Shown piece by piece: positions 41,085 to 50,069 of a stretch of DNA of 64,000 nt (positions are counted from its first letter, which is position 1; each line of letters begins with the position of its first letter). The notes beneath the pieces were generated by a model. The model saw only the letters and a list, made by a program, of their open reading frames with translations. It ran no database searches and was not told the origin of the DNA. A program made the translations under genes and the position numbers. Source of the DNA: an uncultured Actinomycetes bacterium (GTDB lineage: Bacteria; Actinomycetota; Actinomycetes; Mycobacteriales; Mycobacteriaceae); assembly GCA_903884065.1 (NCBI GenBank), contig CAISDL010000136.1, forward strand, positions 62,001-126,000, read 5' to 3'.

Positions 41085-42851
41085 GTGGCCCCCCGCAGGC
41101 TTTCCCTCAGCTCGTCGATCGCGAGTTGGCACGGTGACGAGCGGACGGTCGGCTCTCCGCTCAATGATGCCGAACTGCGGGCAATGCGCCACACCAGGAT
41201 ATTCGGGGCGACGGGCACCGTCCTGATGGGAATCGGCGCCCTGGGCGCCGGCGCGCGGCCAGTGGTGCAGGATCCGACCTTCGGGGTCCGGGTGCTGAAC
41301 CTGCCCTCGCGCATCCAGACCGTGTCGCTGACGATGACGACCACCGGCGCGGTGATGATGGCGCTGGCCTGGCTCATGCTGGCCCGGTTCGCCCTGGGCC
41401 CGCGGCGGATGTCGCGCAGCCAACTGGACCGAACGTTGATGCTGTGGATCACGCCACTGCTGATCGCGCCGCCGATGTACAGCAAGGACGTCTACTCCTA
41501 CCTGGCCCAGAGCCAGATCGCCCGGATCGGGCTCAACCCCTACAAAGTCGGGCCGGCACCCGGCCTGGGCCTGGACCACGTGTTCACGCTGTCGGTGCCC
41601 AGCCTGTGGCGCGAGACGCCGGCGCCCTACGGCCCGCTGTTCCTGTGGATCGGGCGCGGTATCTCCCGGCTCACCGGAGAGAACGTCGTCGCCGCCGTGC
41701 TCTGCCACCGACTGATCGTCCTCGTCGGCGTCGGCCTGATCGTCTGGGCCACACCGCGACTGGCGCGCCGCTGCGGTGTTGCCGAAGTCACCGCACTGTG
41801 GCTGGGCGCGGCCAACCCCCTGCTGCTGATGCACCTGGTGGCCGGCATCCACAACGAGGCGCTGATGCTCGGCCTGATGCTGACCGGGACCGAGATCGCG
41901 TTGCGCGGTATCGACGGAGCCGCCGGGCCGGCGACATCAGCCGTCGTCACCGCACCCCTGGTGCCCAGACCGGTGCACTGGCCGCGGTCCCGCGCCGACT
42001 GGACCACGTGGGCTCCGCTGGCATTGCTGTTGGCCGGCACCGTGCTGATCACGCTGTCCTCACAGGTGAAGCTGCCCGGCCTGCTCGCCCTGGGATTCGC
42101 CGCCATGGCACTGGCCCACCGGTGGGGCGGCACCGTCAAGGCCTTCCTGTCCGCCGGTGTGTTGACGGGTTCGGTGGCGCTGGCGGTCATGGCGCTCGTC
42201 GGATGGGCAAGCGGACTGGGCTTCGGCTGGCTGTTCACCCTGGGCACCGCCAACGTCGTCCGCAGTTGGATGTCCCCGCCGACCCTGCTGGCACTGGCCA
42301 CCGGGCAGGTGGGCATCCTGCTCGGACTGGGCGACCACACCACCGCCGTGCTGTCGCTCACCCGCGCCATCGGCGTGCTGATCATCGCCATGGTGGTCAC
42401 CTGGCTGTTGCTGGCGGTGCTGCGCGGCCGACTGCACCCCGTCGGCGGGTTGGGCGTGGCATTGGGCGCCACCGTGCTGCTGTTCCCGGTCGTCCAGCCG
42501 TGGTACCTGCTGTGGGCCATCATCCCGCTGGCGGCCTGGGCCACCCGGCCGCGATTCCGCATCGCCGCCATCGCCGTCACGCTGATCGTCGGGATCTTCG
42601 GGCCCACCGCCAACGGCGACCGCTTCGCGTTATTCCAGATCCTCGATGCCACCCTGGCCAGTGCGCTGATCGTCGCCCTGCTTATCTGGCTGACCCGCAA
42701 CCGTCTGCCGTGGCGCTACGTGCCCGGGACCGACGAGCGCTACAGCGGGGAGGACCTTGCGCTGCACCGGGCCCGCAGCCGACGCGACGGCGACACTGAC
42801 CATCCACCGGCGGGTGACCCGGCACCGGCCGCCTACGCTGAGACCCCGTGA
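41085..42851 (+). CDS. mptB: Alpha-(1->6)-mannosyltransferase MptB
   Basis: A 588-residue polytopic membrane protein (about 12-13 hydrophobic helices), equivalent to Rv1459c. It resembles GT-C fold polyprenyl-phosphomannose-dependent transferases that build the mannan core of lipomannan/lipoarabinomannan. The catalytic-type first loop has MYSKDVYSYLAQ (about 130-141). A basic N terminus precedes the first helix. The stop overlaps the following ATPase start by GTGA. Confidence 0.88.
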   Translation: MAPRRLSLSSSIASWHGDERTVGSPLNDAELRAMRHTRIFGATGTVLMGIGALGAGARPVVQDPTFGVRVLNLPSRIQTVSLTMTTTGAVMMALAWLMLARFALGPRRMSRSQLDRTLMLWITPLLIAPPMYSKDVYSYLAQSQIARIGLNPYKVGPAPGLGLDHVFTLSVPSLWRETPAPYGPLFLWIGRGISRLTGENVVAAVLCHRLIVLVGVGLIVWATPRLARRCGVAEVTALWLGAANPLLLMHLVAGIHNEALMLGLMLTGTEIALRGIDGAAGPATSAVVTAPLVPRPVHWPRSRADWTTWAPLALLLAGTVLITLSSQVKLPGLLALGFAAMALAHRWGGTVKAFLSAGVLTGSVALAVMALVGWASGLGFGWLFTLGTANVVRSWMSPPTLLALATGQVGILLGLGDHTTAVLSLTRAIGVLIIAMVVTWLLLAVLRGRLHPVGGLGVALGATVLLFPVVQPWYLLWAIIPLAAWATRPRFRIAAIAVTLIVGIFGPTANGDRFALFQILDATLASALIVALLIWLTRNRLPWRYVPGTDERYSGEDLALHRARSRRDGDTDHPPAGDPAPAAYAETP

Positions 42852-43780
42852 GTTCTGGGTCCCCCACCCCGGTGCGGCTGCGCGGGGTGTCGAAGCGTTA
42901 CGGGCCGACCCTTGCCGTCTGCGATCTCGACCTCGACGTCCACCGCGCCGAGGTGCTCGCCCTGCTCGGCCCCAACGGCGCCGGGAAGACGACGACGGTC
43001 GAGATGTGCGAGGGGTTCGTCCGTCCCGATGCCGGCACCGTGGAGGTCCTCGGCCTGGATCCGATCACCGACAACGCACGGGTGCGCGAACGCATCGGCG
43101 TGATGCTGCAGGGCGGCGGCGGATATCCGGCCGCCCGCGCGTCCGAGATGCTCGACCTGGTCGCCGCGTACGCCGCGCGGCCGATGGATCCGGCCTGGTT
43201 GCTGGACACTCTCGGGCTCACCGAAGCCGCCCGGACCACCTACCGGCGGCTCTCCGGCGGACAGCAGCAGCGGCTGGCACTGGCGTGTGCCATCGTCGGC
43301 CGGCCCGAATTGGTGTTCCTCGACGAGCCGACGGCCGGCATGGACGCCCACGCCAGGCTGGTCGTCTGGGAACTCATCGACGGCCTGCGCCGCGACGGGG
43401 TGACGGTCGTCCTCACCACCCACCAACTCAAAGAAGCCGAGGAACTGGCCGACCGGATCGTCATCATCGACCACGGCTCGACGGTCGCCGCCGGAACCCC
43501 CGCCGAGTTGATGCGCAGCGGCGCAGAGGGGCAGCTGCGGTTCACCGCCCCCCGCAAGCTGGATCTGTCGCTGCTGGTGAAAGCGCTGCCGGAGGGGTAT
43601 CTGGCCACCGAACAGTCACCCGGCGAGTACCTGGTCGAGGGCGCAATCGACCCGCAGGTGCTCGCGACGGTGACGGCGTGGTGTGCCCGGCTGAACATTC
43701 TGGCCACCGATCTGCGCGTCGAGCAGCGCAGCCTCGAGGACGTGTTCCTCGAACTCACCGGCAAGGAGTTGCGGTCGTGA
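42848..43780 (+). CDS. ABC transporter ATP-binding protein
   Basis: A 310-residue ATPase (Rv1458c equivalent) of the ABC-2/DrrA type. Walker A GPNGAGKTTT (41-50), signature LSGGQQQRLALA, Walker B VFLDEPTAGMD and switch His TTHQ are present; a C-terminal extension of about 80 residues is typical of DrrA-like proteins. GTG start overlaps the mptB stop. Its permease partner follows after a 97-base gap holding a hairpin repeat. Substrate unknown; proximity to mptB hints at envelope glycolipid export, which is inference. Confidence 0.9.
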   Translation: MSSGSPTPVRLRGVSKRYGPTLAVCDLDLDVHRAEVLALLGPNGAGKTTTVEMCEGFVRPDAGTVEVLGLDPITDNARVRERIGVMLQGGGGYPAARASEMLDLVAAYAARPMDPAWLLDTLGLTEAARTTYRRLSGGQQQRLALACAIVGRPELVFLDEPTAGMDAHARLVVWELIDGLRRDGVTVVLTTHQLKEAEELADRIVIIDHGSTVAAGTPAELMRSGAEGQLRFTAPRKLDLSLLVKALPEGYLATEQSPGEYLVEGAIDPQVLATVTAWCARLNILATDLRVEQRSLEDVFLELTGKELRS

Positions 43781-43791
43781 GCACCGACGCG

Positions 43792-43849
43792 TCGAGAATG
43801 CGCACAGATCGAACTTTCGCTGACAATCGCGATCTGTACGCATTCTCGA
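43792..43849. repeat. REP/MITE-like palindromic element
   Basis: Two 20-bp inverted arms (43792-43811 and 43830-43849) match at 19 of 20 positions around an 18-base loop. The arms begin TCGAGAATGCG. The motif TGAGCA occurs on both sides (43778-43783 and 43850-43855). It lies in the 97-base gap between the ATPase and permease of one ABC transporter, where neighbouring genes otherwise overlap. No transposase is present. Confidence 0.85.
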
Positions 43850-43877
43850 TGAGCAACCCCACGAGTGAGGCCCGGCG

Positions 43878-44660
43878 ATGAGCACGTTGTTCCCCGCCGG
43901 CACCTTCACCCCGGACCCCAGCCCGGCCCCCGTGCCCCGGATGCTGGCCGCCCAGTACCGGCTCGAGCTGAAGCTGTTGCTGCGCAACGGGGAACAGCTG
44001 CTGCTGACGATGTTCATCCCGATCACCCTGCTGATCGGTCTGACGCTGCTGCCGCTGGGCCCGTTCGGCGAACAGCGCGACCACCGGGTGGCGGTGTTCG
44101 TGCCGGCCATCATGGCGCTGGCGGTGATCTCGACGGCCTTCACCGGCCAGGCCATCGCGGTGGCGTTCGACCGGCGCTACGGGGCGCTGAAACGCCTGGG
44201 TGCCACCGCCCTGCCGGTGTGGGGCATCATCGCCGGCAAGGCCCTGGCCGTCGTCACTGTGGTGTTCCTGCAGGCGATCCTGCTCGGCGGTATCGGATTG
44301 GCATTGGGCTGGCGCCCGAACCCGGCCGGCCTGCTGCTGGGCGCGGGCGTGATCGCACTGGGCACCGCGTCGTTCGTGGCGATGGGACTGCTGCTCGGCG
44401 GGACCCTGCGGGCCGAGATCGTGCTCGCGGTGGCCAACCTGCTCTGGTTCGTCTTCGCCGGACTCGGCGCACTCACACTGGAGACCGGCGTCGTTCCCAC
44501 GGCGGTGTCCTGGGTGGCCAGGCTGACTCCGTCCGGCGCACTGACTGAGGCGCTCTCGCGGGCGACCGAGGTATCGGTGGACTGGCTCGGTATCGCGGTG
44601 TTGGCCATCTGGGGTGCGGCGGCGGCGGCGGCGGCCGTGCGCTGGTTCCGGTTCACCTAG
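43878..44660 (+). CDS. ABC-2 type transporter permease
   Basis: A 260-residue integral membrane protein with six hydrophobic segments (Rv1457c equivalent). An N-terminal cytoplasmic stretch of about 30 residues precedes the first helix. It is the membrane partner of the ATPase at 42848. GAGG lies seven bases before the ATG. The gene is followed nine bases later by ctaA. Confidence 0.88.
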   Translation: MSTLFPAGTFTPDPSPAPVPRMLAAQYRLELKLLLRNGEQLLLTMFIPITLLIGLTLLPLGPFGEQRDHRVAVFVPAIMALAVISTAFTGQAIAVAFDRRYGALKRLGATALPVWGIIAGKALAVVTVVFLQAILLGGIGLALGWRPNPAGLLLGAGVIALGTASFVAMGLLLGGTLRAEIVLAVANLLWFVFAGLGALTLETGVVPTAVSWVARLTPSGALTEALSRATEVSVDWLGIAVLAIWGAAAAAAAVRWFRFT

Positions 44661-44663
44661 GAT
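44658..44663 (+). promoter_or_regulatory. Predicted ctaA -10 element
   Basis: TAGGAT fits TANNNT and ends six bases before the ctaA GTG (44670), so ctaA may have its own leaderless transcript besides read-through from the ABC genes. Confidence 0.45.
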
Positions 44664-44669
44664 CGGCGC

Positions 44670-45659
44670 GTGGCTGTGGGACGGCTCTTCATGCGACTGG
44701 TCGATCGGCTTCCGATGCCCAGTGTGCGCACCCAGCGCATCATCGCTCTCGCCGTTCTGCTCAGCCAGGCCCTGATCGCGGTCACCGGGTCGATCGTGCG
44801 GGTCACCGCGTCCGGGCTGGGCTGCCCCACCTGGCCGCAGTGCTTTCCCGGGAGTTTCACGCCGGTGCCCCATGCCGAAGTGCCGGTGATCCACCAGGCC
44901 GTCGAGTTCGGCAACCGGCTGATCACCTTCGCCGTGGTGATCACGGCGATGCTGGCGGTGCTGGCCGTCACCCGCGCCCGCCGGCGGCGCGAGGTCCTGG
45001 TCTACGCCTGGCTGATGCCGGCATCGACGGTCATCCAGGCGATCATCGGCGGCATCACCGTCCGGACCGGCCTGCTGTGGTGGACGGTCGCCATCCACCT
45101 GGTGGTGTCGATGGCCATGGTGTGGCTCGCGGCCCTGCTCTACGTCAAGGTCGGCGAGCCCGACGACGGCGTGGTCACCCCGGTGGCGCCGAAGCCGTTG
45201 CGGCAGTTGACCGTCGCGACCGCGGTGGTGCTCAGCGCGACGTTGGTGACGGGCACCCTGGTCACCGGAGCCGGCCCGCACGCGGGAGACAAGAGCCCGC
45301 AGCGTGTCGTCCCGCGCCTCGAGGTGGAGATCGTCACCCTGGTGCATGCCCACTCCACGCTGATGGTGGCCTATCTCTGCCTGCTGATCGGTCTGGGCGC
45401 CGGGCTCCTGGCGATAGGCGCGCCGCGACGGCTGATGCGGCGGATGGCGGAGGTGGTCGGCCTCGTGCTGGCGCAGGGTCTCATCGGTGTGGTCCAGTAC
45501 CACACCGGAGTGCCGGCGGTGCTGGTCGCGCTGCACGTCGCCGGGGCGGCCGCCTGCACGGCCGCAACCGCGGTGCTATGGGCGTCGATGCGACAACGGA
45601 CCGAGCCCGAGGCGATCCAGAGCCGTCTCGACGTGCACAGCGAAGCTGCGCTGCCGTAA
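44670..45659 (+). CDS. ctaA: Haem A synthase
   Basis: A 329-residue, eight-helix membrane enzyme oxidising haem O to haem A for aa3-type cytochrome oxidase. Conserved His-containing segments are visible at IHQAVEFGNRL (about 72-82), AIHLVVSMAM and HAHSTLMVAY, plus a late BMQYHTG-like VQYHTGVPA segment. The periplasmic-loop cysteine in GCPTW (about residue 52) is present. Its 3' end overlaps the convergent ATP-grasp gene by 84 bases. CtaB, which makes haem O, is encoded about 3.3 kb away. Confidence 0.93.
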   Translation: MAVGRLFMRLVDRLPMPSVRTQRIIALAVLLSQALIAVTGSIVRVTASGLGCPTWPQCFPGSFTPVPHAEVPVIHQAVEFGNRLITFAVVITAMLAVLAVTRARRRREVLVYAWLMPASTVIQAIIGGITVRTGLLWWTVAIHLVVSMAMVWLAALLYVKVGEPDDGVVTPVAPKPLRQLTVATAVVLSATLVTGTLVTGAGPHAGDKSPQRVVPRLEVEIVTLVHAHSTLMVAYLCLLIGLGAGLLAIGAPRRLMRRMAEVVGLVLAQGLIGVVQYHTGVPAVLVALHVAGAAACTAATAVLWASMRQRTEPEAIQSRLDVHSEAALP

Positions 45660-46520
45660 CTCCCGGTTCGTGTCGTCGAGTTGGCGCCAGCCCAGCGACG
45701 GTTCGACCAGTTCCAGTTCCAGCAGCACCGCGCCGGAACCGGTTCCGATGAGATCGACCCGGGCATACAGGAATTCACTTCGGGAGATGCCCAGGTGCGA
45801 CGCGGCGGCGTCGAGCACCGTGTACCCGAGTTCCCACAACTCGACGTCCGGATCGGCCGAGGTCAACGACTCCTCGGCGAAGGTGCCCGAGGCGTGAAGC
45901 CTGAGCTCCGCGCCCTGCGGCGGGAGCATCGGGCCCTTCACGAAGGCGTGCGACTCCTCCCCACCGAGGAATACCAGGGCGGTCTCCCCTGCCGCGACGC
46001 GTTCGTCGTAGGGCTGGACCAACGCGCTGCGGCCGGCGTCCAACAGTGCCGCGGCATGGGTGGCCGCAGCGTCGGCGTCGACGAACCGGAAGGTGTCGAT
46101 GGAGCCCGCGCCGATCGCCGGCTTGACCACCACTTCCCCGCTGAACACCGTCGCCGGCACCGGGTCACCCGGCTCCAGGAACTCCGACGGCACCACCGGA
46201 ACTCCCGCTGCGGCGAGGTCGTCCAGGTAGTGCTTGTCACTGTTCCACGCCACCACCGCGGGAGCGTTGAGCAGATTGCGCACCCGGGTGGTCCAGGCCA
46301 GGAATTCCGCACGACGCTCGGTGTAATCCCACGTCGCCCGCAGGATCACCAGGTCGGCCCTCTCGGCCTGCGGGTCGTCCCACGACAGCCACCGGGCGTG
46401 CAGGCCGCGCGCTCGCAGCGCACCGATCAGGCCGTCGTCATCGCCGTCACCGTCGACCAACTGCGGGCAGGACGCCAGCACGATGCGCGGATGGAACACA
46501 TTCGGCCGGGCCAGCTTCAT
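45576..46520 (-). CDS. ATP-grasp domain protein
   Basis: A 314-residue protein resembling glutathione-synthase/RimK-like ATP-grasp ligases. A glycine-rich loop (KPAIGAGS, about 131-138) and the C-terminal metal-binding segment LLELELVEPSLGW (about 274-286) are visible. No membrane segments or signal peptide. The substrate (an amino acid, peptide or cofactor) cannot be inferred. It sits at the position of Rv1455 between ctaA and qor; its 3' end is antisense to the last 84 bases of ctaA. Confidence 0.8.
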   Translation of the reverse strand: MKLARPNVFHPRIVLASCPQLVDGDGDDDGLIGALRARGLHARWLSWDDPQAERADLVILRATWDYTERRAEFLAWTTRVRNLLNAPAVVAWNSDKHYLDDLAAAGVPVVPSEFLEPGDPVPATVFSGEVVVKPAIGAGSIDTFRFVDADAAATHAAALLDAGRSALVQPYDERVAAGETALVFLGGEESHAFVKGPMLPPQGAELRLHASGTFAEESLTSADPDVELWELGYTVLDAAASHLGISRSEFLYARVDLIGTGSGAVLLELELVEPSLGWRQLDDTNRELRQRSFAVHVETALDRLGLGPLSHRRP

Positions 46521-46564
46521 CGAGTCGCCACTGAGCTCAGGGTCACCAGGGGGATGATAGTGAC

Positions 46565-47539
46565 ATGCAGGCAGTGGAAGTCGCCGAGACGGGCGGTCCG
46601 GAGGTTCTTCAGTTCGTCGACAAGCCGGTGCCCACGCCCGGCGCCGGGGAGGTGCTGATCAAGGCTGATGCGATCGGCGTCAACTACATCGACACCTACT
46701 TCCGTTCCGGGCAGTACCCACGCGAACTGCCGTTCGTGGTCGGCACCGAGGTCTGCGGCACGGTGGCCGCCGCAGGTGACGATGTCGCCGCGATCAAGGT
46801 CGGCGATCGGGTGGTGACCGCCAACGCCGTCGGCGCCTATGCGGAATACTCCTGTGCACCAGCCGATTTCGTCGCCTACGTTCCCGAGTCCGTGCCCTCG
46901 GATGCCATCGCCTCAGCTCTGCTCAAGGGCATGACGGCGCACTACCTGATCAAATCCGTCTACCAGGTGCAGCCGGGCGACTGGCTGCTGGTGCATGCCG
47001 GCGCCGGCGGGGTGGGCCTGATCCTGACCCAGTGGGCCACCAGTGTCGGCGCGCGGGTGATCACCACGGCGTCGACGCCGGATAAAGCCGAATTGTCCCG
47101 ACTGGCCGGTGCTGTGGAGGTGCTCGACTACCCCGACGATCCGGCGCATTTCGGCTCGAAGGTGCGCGATCTGAGCGATGGGCACGGGGTGGCGGCGGTG
47201 TACGACGGAGTAGGTAAATCGACCTTCGACGCCAGCCTGGCAAGCCTGGCGGTGCGCGGCACGCTGGCCTTGTTCGGGGCCTCGAGTGGGCCGGTGCCGC
47301 CGATCGATCCGCAACGGCTCAACACTGCGGGTTCGGTCTATCTCACCCGACCGAGCCTGGCGCACTTCATCCGGTCCACAGACGAATTCGCCTGGCGCGC
47401 AGGGGAGCTCATCGACGCCATCGCCGAGGGTTCGATCACGATCACCGTCGGCGGGCACTATCCGCTCTCCGATGCCCAACGCGCCCATGAAGACCTGCAG
47501 GGCCGCAGGACGACGGGATCAATCGTCCTGGTGCCCTGA
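46565..47539 (+). CDS. qor: NADPH:quinone oxidoreductase (zeta-crystallin type)
   Basis: A 324-residue medium-chain reductase lacking the zinc ligands of alcohol dehydrogenases, as expected for QOR proteins. The Rossmann motif GAGGVG (about residues 143-148) and the family segment YIDTYFRSGQYP (about 43-54) are present. Likely reduces quinones with NADPH. Divergent from the ATP-grasp gene, with 44 bases between. Equivalent of Rv1454c. Confidence 0.92.
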   Translation: MQAVEVAETGGPEVLQFVDKPVPTPGAGEVLIKADAIGVNYIDTYFRSGQYPRELPFVVGTEVCGTVAAAGDDVAAIKVGDRVVTANAVGAYAEYSCAPADFVAYVPESVPSDAIASALLKGMTAHYLIKSVYQVQPGDWLLVHAGAGGVGLILTQWATSVGARVITTASTPDKAELSRLAGAVEVLDYPDDPAHFGSKVRDLSDGHGVAAVYDGVGKSTFDASLASLAVRGTLALFGASSGPVPPIDPQRLNTAGSVYLTRPSLAHFIRSTDEFAWRAGELIDAIAEGSITITVGGHYPLSDAQRAHEDLQGRRTTGSIVLVP

Positions 47540-47562
47540 GCGCTGCTAGGGTCCGTCGCATC

Positions 47563-48255
47563 ATGGTTCGTCGATGGATGGTGCTGGCCGGTGTGTGCCT
47601 GTGCGTCGCAACCGCTCCGGCCGGGGTGGCCGACCCGGCGGCGGACCCGTCCGTCGTCTCGGTCGCCGACGCCACCGCCGGACCGCCGATGGCCAATGGA
47701 GCGGTGCCGCCCGGCAACCCGGGAACGCTGACCACCCCGGAGGGACTGGTGCTCACGGTGTCCGCGGCCAGGGAGTCCCTCGAACCCGTCACGGCGCTGA
47801 CGAACACCCCCTGGTCACGGGAATACCTGGTGAGCGGCGTGTTCTCCGGCAAGGTGACGGGTCCGGGTCACTCCGCGGTCAACGGCGGGGTCCTCGAGGC
47901 CGGCTTCCAGATCGGCTGCGGCATCCGCCAGCAGGACCTGCACTCGATCTCCACCGCCGGCATCACGCCGGGAACGGGCATTCCCTTCGTCGACGGAGAG
48001 ATTTTCCCGGTATTCCTCAATGCAAATGCTTCGGAACAGTTGCGGGTCGTCCTCGAACCGGGTCGGGTCAACACCATCTCGGTGACCCGAAAGGAATTCG
48101 AGGGAGATTGGGCGCGGGTGTCCATCAGCGCCATGCGGATCTGGATCGACGGATGCGCCGGGCAGTCGTTCATCCGGTCGTTCGCGACCTTCAGCAGTTC
48201 GACCGACGACAACGCCGACGTGGTGACCTACCTCGGCGTGACCAAGGCCGTTTAG
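47563..48255 (+). CDS. MspA-family porin-like protein, copy 1
   Basis: A 230-residue exported protein. A signal peptide (about residues 1-22) and a Pro/Ala-rich stretch precede an MspA-type beta domain with the family marker GFQIGCGI (about 113-120), a second cysteine in DGCAGQSFIRSFA (about 195-207) and a closing VTYLGV. MspA itself forms octameric outer-membrane pores; whether this cysteine-containing relative forms pores is not established. TAGGGT (47547-47552) is a possible -10 element. Its TAG stop overlaps the GTG start of copy 2. Confidence 0.83.
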   Translation: MVRRWMVLAGVCLCVATAPAGVADPAADPSVVSVADATAGPPMANGAVPPGNPGTLTTPEGLVLTVSAARESLEPVTALTNTPWSREYLVSGVFSGKVTGPGHSAVNGGVLEAGFQIGCGIRQQDLHSISTAGITPGTGIPFVDGEIFPVFLNANASEQLRVVLEPGRVNTISVTRKEFEGDWARVSISAMRIWIDGCAGQSFIRSFATFSSSTDDNADVVTYLGVTKAV

Positions 48256-48941
48256 TGCCGGGGCGGTCGGTCGCTGCCGCAGCATGCCTGGTGATGGTGG
48301 CACTGGGCACTGCGGGGGCACTGGGCACCGCGGGCCCGGCCCCGGCAGAGCCGTCGGATACCCCGGTCTCCCCGGTGGCTGCACCGCCCTCGGACCCCGC
48401 GGCGAACGCTGGGCCGCCGCCGGACACCGGCGTGGTCGCGTCGTCCCCGCCGGGGGTGGCTCAGACCGAGGACGGCCGGACCCTCACGATCGCGGCCGCG
48501 AGCGAGACACAACTACCGGTGGCACCGCTGACCACGGCGTTGAGCTCACGGGACTGGCTGGTCGGGGGTACTTTCACCGGAAGCACCACGGGCTCGGTGG
48601 CCGGCGGAAGCCTGGAGGTCGGCTACCAGATCGGCTGCGGCATCGAAATGAACCAGGTCCGCATCGGCGGCACGCTCGGTGGAAACGTCACCAGCGCGTC
48701 GGTGGCGTTCCCGATCGCCGGAGCGATCGACGTCCGGGTGCGGCCGGGATCGCTCATCAATGCGGTGGTGATGCAGAAGGAGTTCACCGGCACCACGTCA
48801 CGGGTGATCGTCAAGGACATCCACATCAACGTCGACGGCTGCGTCGGGTCCTCGTCGCTGCGTTCCTACGCGGTGCTGACGAGTTCAACCCCGCACACCG
48901 AAGACATCGTGGCCTACTACGGCGTCCCGAAGGTCTTCTGA
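48255..48941 (+). CDS. MspA-family porin-like protein, copy 2
   Basis: A 228-residue paralogue of the preceding protein. A signal peptide (about 1-29) is followed by a Pro/Ala/Gly-rich segment of some 40 residues, then the MspA-type domain with GYQIGCGI (about 121-128), GCVGSSSLRSYA and a terminal VAYYGV. The two cysteines of the pair are at equivalent places. GTG start within TAGTG implies translational re-initiation from copy 1. Convergent with ctaB, 12 bases away. Confidence 0.83.
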   Translation: MPGRSVAAAACLVMVALGTAGALGTAGPAPAEPSDTPVSPVAAPPSDPAANAGPPPDTGVVASSPPGVAQTEDGRTLTIAAASETQLPVAPLTTALSSRDWLVGGTFTGSTTGSVAGGSLEVGYQIGCGIEMNQVRIGGTLGGNVTSASVAFPIAGAIDVRVRPGSLINAVVMQKEFTGTTSRVIVKDIHINVDGCVGSSSLRSYAVLTSSTPHTEDIVAYYGVPKVF

Positions 48942-48953
48942 GTTCCCGTCCGC

Positions 48954-49907
48954 TCAGCCGAACAGTTGCGGCAGCGGGATGACCGAGTCGATCGCCAGCG
49001 CGCAGAACACCGCGGCCAGATAGTTGTTGGAGTGCAGGAACAGCCGCAGCGGCTTGACCGCCTCGCCGCGCAGCACACCGGCATGCAACGTGTAGGCCAG
49101 AGTCAGGAACCAGGCGCCGGCCGCCACGGCGACCACGGCGTACAGCCAGCCCGCCGCCGGAACCAGGGCCAGGGTCGCGGCCACCGTGAGCCAGGTGTAA
49201 ATCACGACCTGCCTGGTGACCTCCCGTTCGGTGGCCACCACGGGCAGCATCGGCACACCGGCGGCCGCGTAGTCCTCTTTGTATTTCATGGCCAGCGCCC
49301 AGGTGTGCGGCGGTGTCCAGAAGAAGATGATCGCGAACATCGCCAGGGCCTGCCAGCCGATGGTGCCGGTCACCGCGGACCAGCCGATCATCACCGGCAT
49401 GCAACCGGCCGCGCCGCCCCACACGACGTTCTGCGAGGTCCGTCGTTTCAGCAGCAGGGTGTAGACCAGCACGTAGAACGCGATGGTGGCCGCCGCCAGA
49501 TGAGCCGACAGCATGTTGGTGGTCCACCACAGCCAGAAGAATGACCCGACCGACAACGCCAACCCGAATACCAGGGCGTGGCTGCGCGGGACCACCGCTC
49601 GCGCCAGGGGGCGACGCTCGGTCCGCTTCATGACCTTGTCGATGTCGGCGTCGGCGACGCAGTTCAGGGTGTTCGCCCCGCCGGCGGCCAGCATCCCGCC
49701 GAACAGGGTGTTGAGGATCAGAACCAGGTCGACGTGGCCGCGGTCGGCCAGCAGCATGGCCGGGATGGTGGTGACCAACAGAAGTTCGATGACGCGCGGC
49801 TTCATCAGGGCGAGGTAGCCCAGCGCGGAAGTGCGAACCCGACTCGGCGCCTTGACGACAGCGGGGTTGCCGTCGGCGTCCACGAGGTGCGTTTGGCGCA
49901 TTCTCAC
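48954..49907 (-). CDS. ctaB: Protohaem IX farnesyltransferase (haem O synthase)
   Basis: A 317-residue UbiA-type prenyltransferase adding a farnesyl group to haem B. The first aspartate-rich motif [15 protein letters not shown] (about 82-96) and nine hydrophobic helices are visible, with a second motif around [14 protein letters not shown]. Product feeds CtaA. The start is GTG 49907 or ATG 49901; the first ~25 residues are poorly conserved, so a later start is possible. Divergent from tkt. Confidence 0.93.
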   Translation of the reverse strand: MRMRQTHLVDADGNPAVVKAPSRVRTSALGYLALMKPRVIELLLVTTIPAMLLADRGHVDLVLILNTLFGGMLAAGGANTLNCVADADIDKVMKRTERRPLARAVVPRSHALVFGLALSVGSFFWLWWTTNMLSAHLAAATIAFYVLVYTLLLKRRTSQNVVWGGAAGCMPVMIGWSAVTGTIGWQALAMFAIIFFWTPPHTWALAMKYKEDYAAAGVPMLPVVATEREVTRQVVIYTWLTVAATLALVPAAGWLYAVVAVAAGAWFLTLAYTLHAGVLRGEAVKPLRLFLHSNNYLAAVFCALAIDSVIPLPQLFG

Positions 49908-50011
49908 GCAGTCAACTCCTCACGAGCAGCCGTTCGCTGCCCAGCATCTACTACACAGGATGGTAGACCCCGACGCTGCCGATTCGGTACTGCAGGGCCG
50001 ATTCCCGGCAC

Positions 50012-50017
50012 TAGGGT
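50012..50017 (+). promoter_or_regulatory. Predicted tkt operon -10 element
   Basis: TAGGGT fits TANNNT; a start near 50024 would give tkt a leader of about 46 bases with AGGAG in it. It lies in the 162-base divergent gap shared with ctaB. Confidence 0.4.
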
Positions 50018-50069
50018 GTGCAGCAGTATCGGGTTGCCCGCCGATGAGACGTCCCAGGAGTGCATTTTC

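Noticed and set aside
49578..50069. In-frame extension upstream of tkt
   Set aside because: It covers the divergent ctaB gene and promoter region; the protein conserved with other transketolases begins at GTG 50070.
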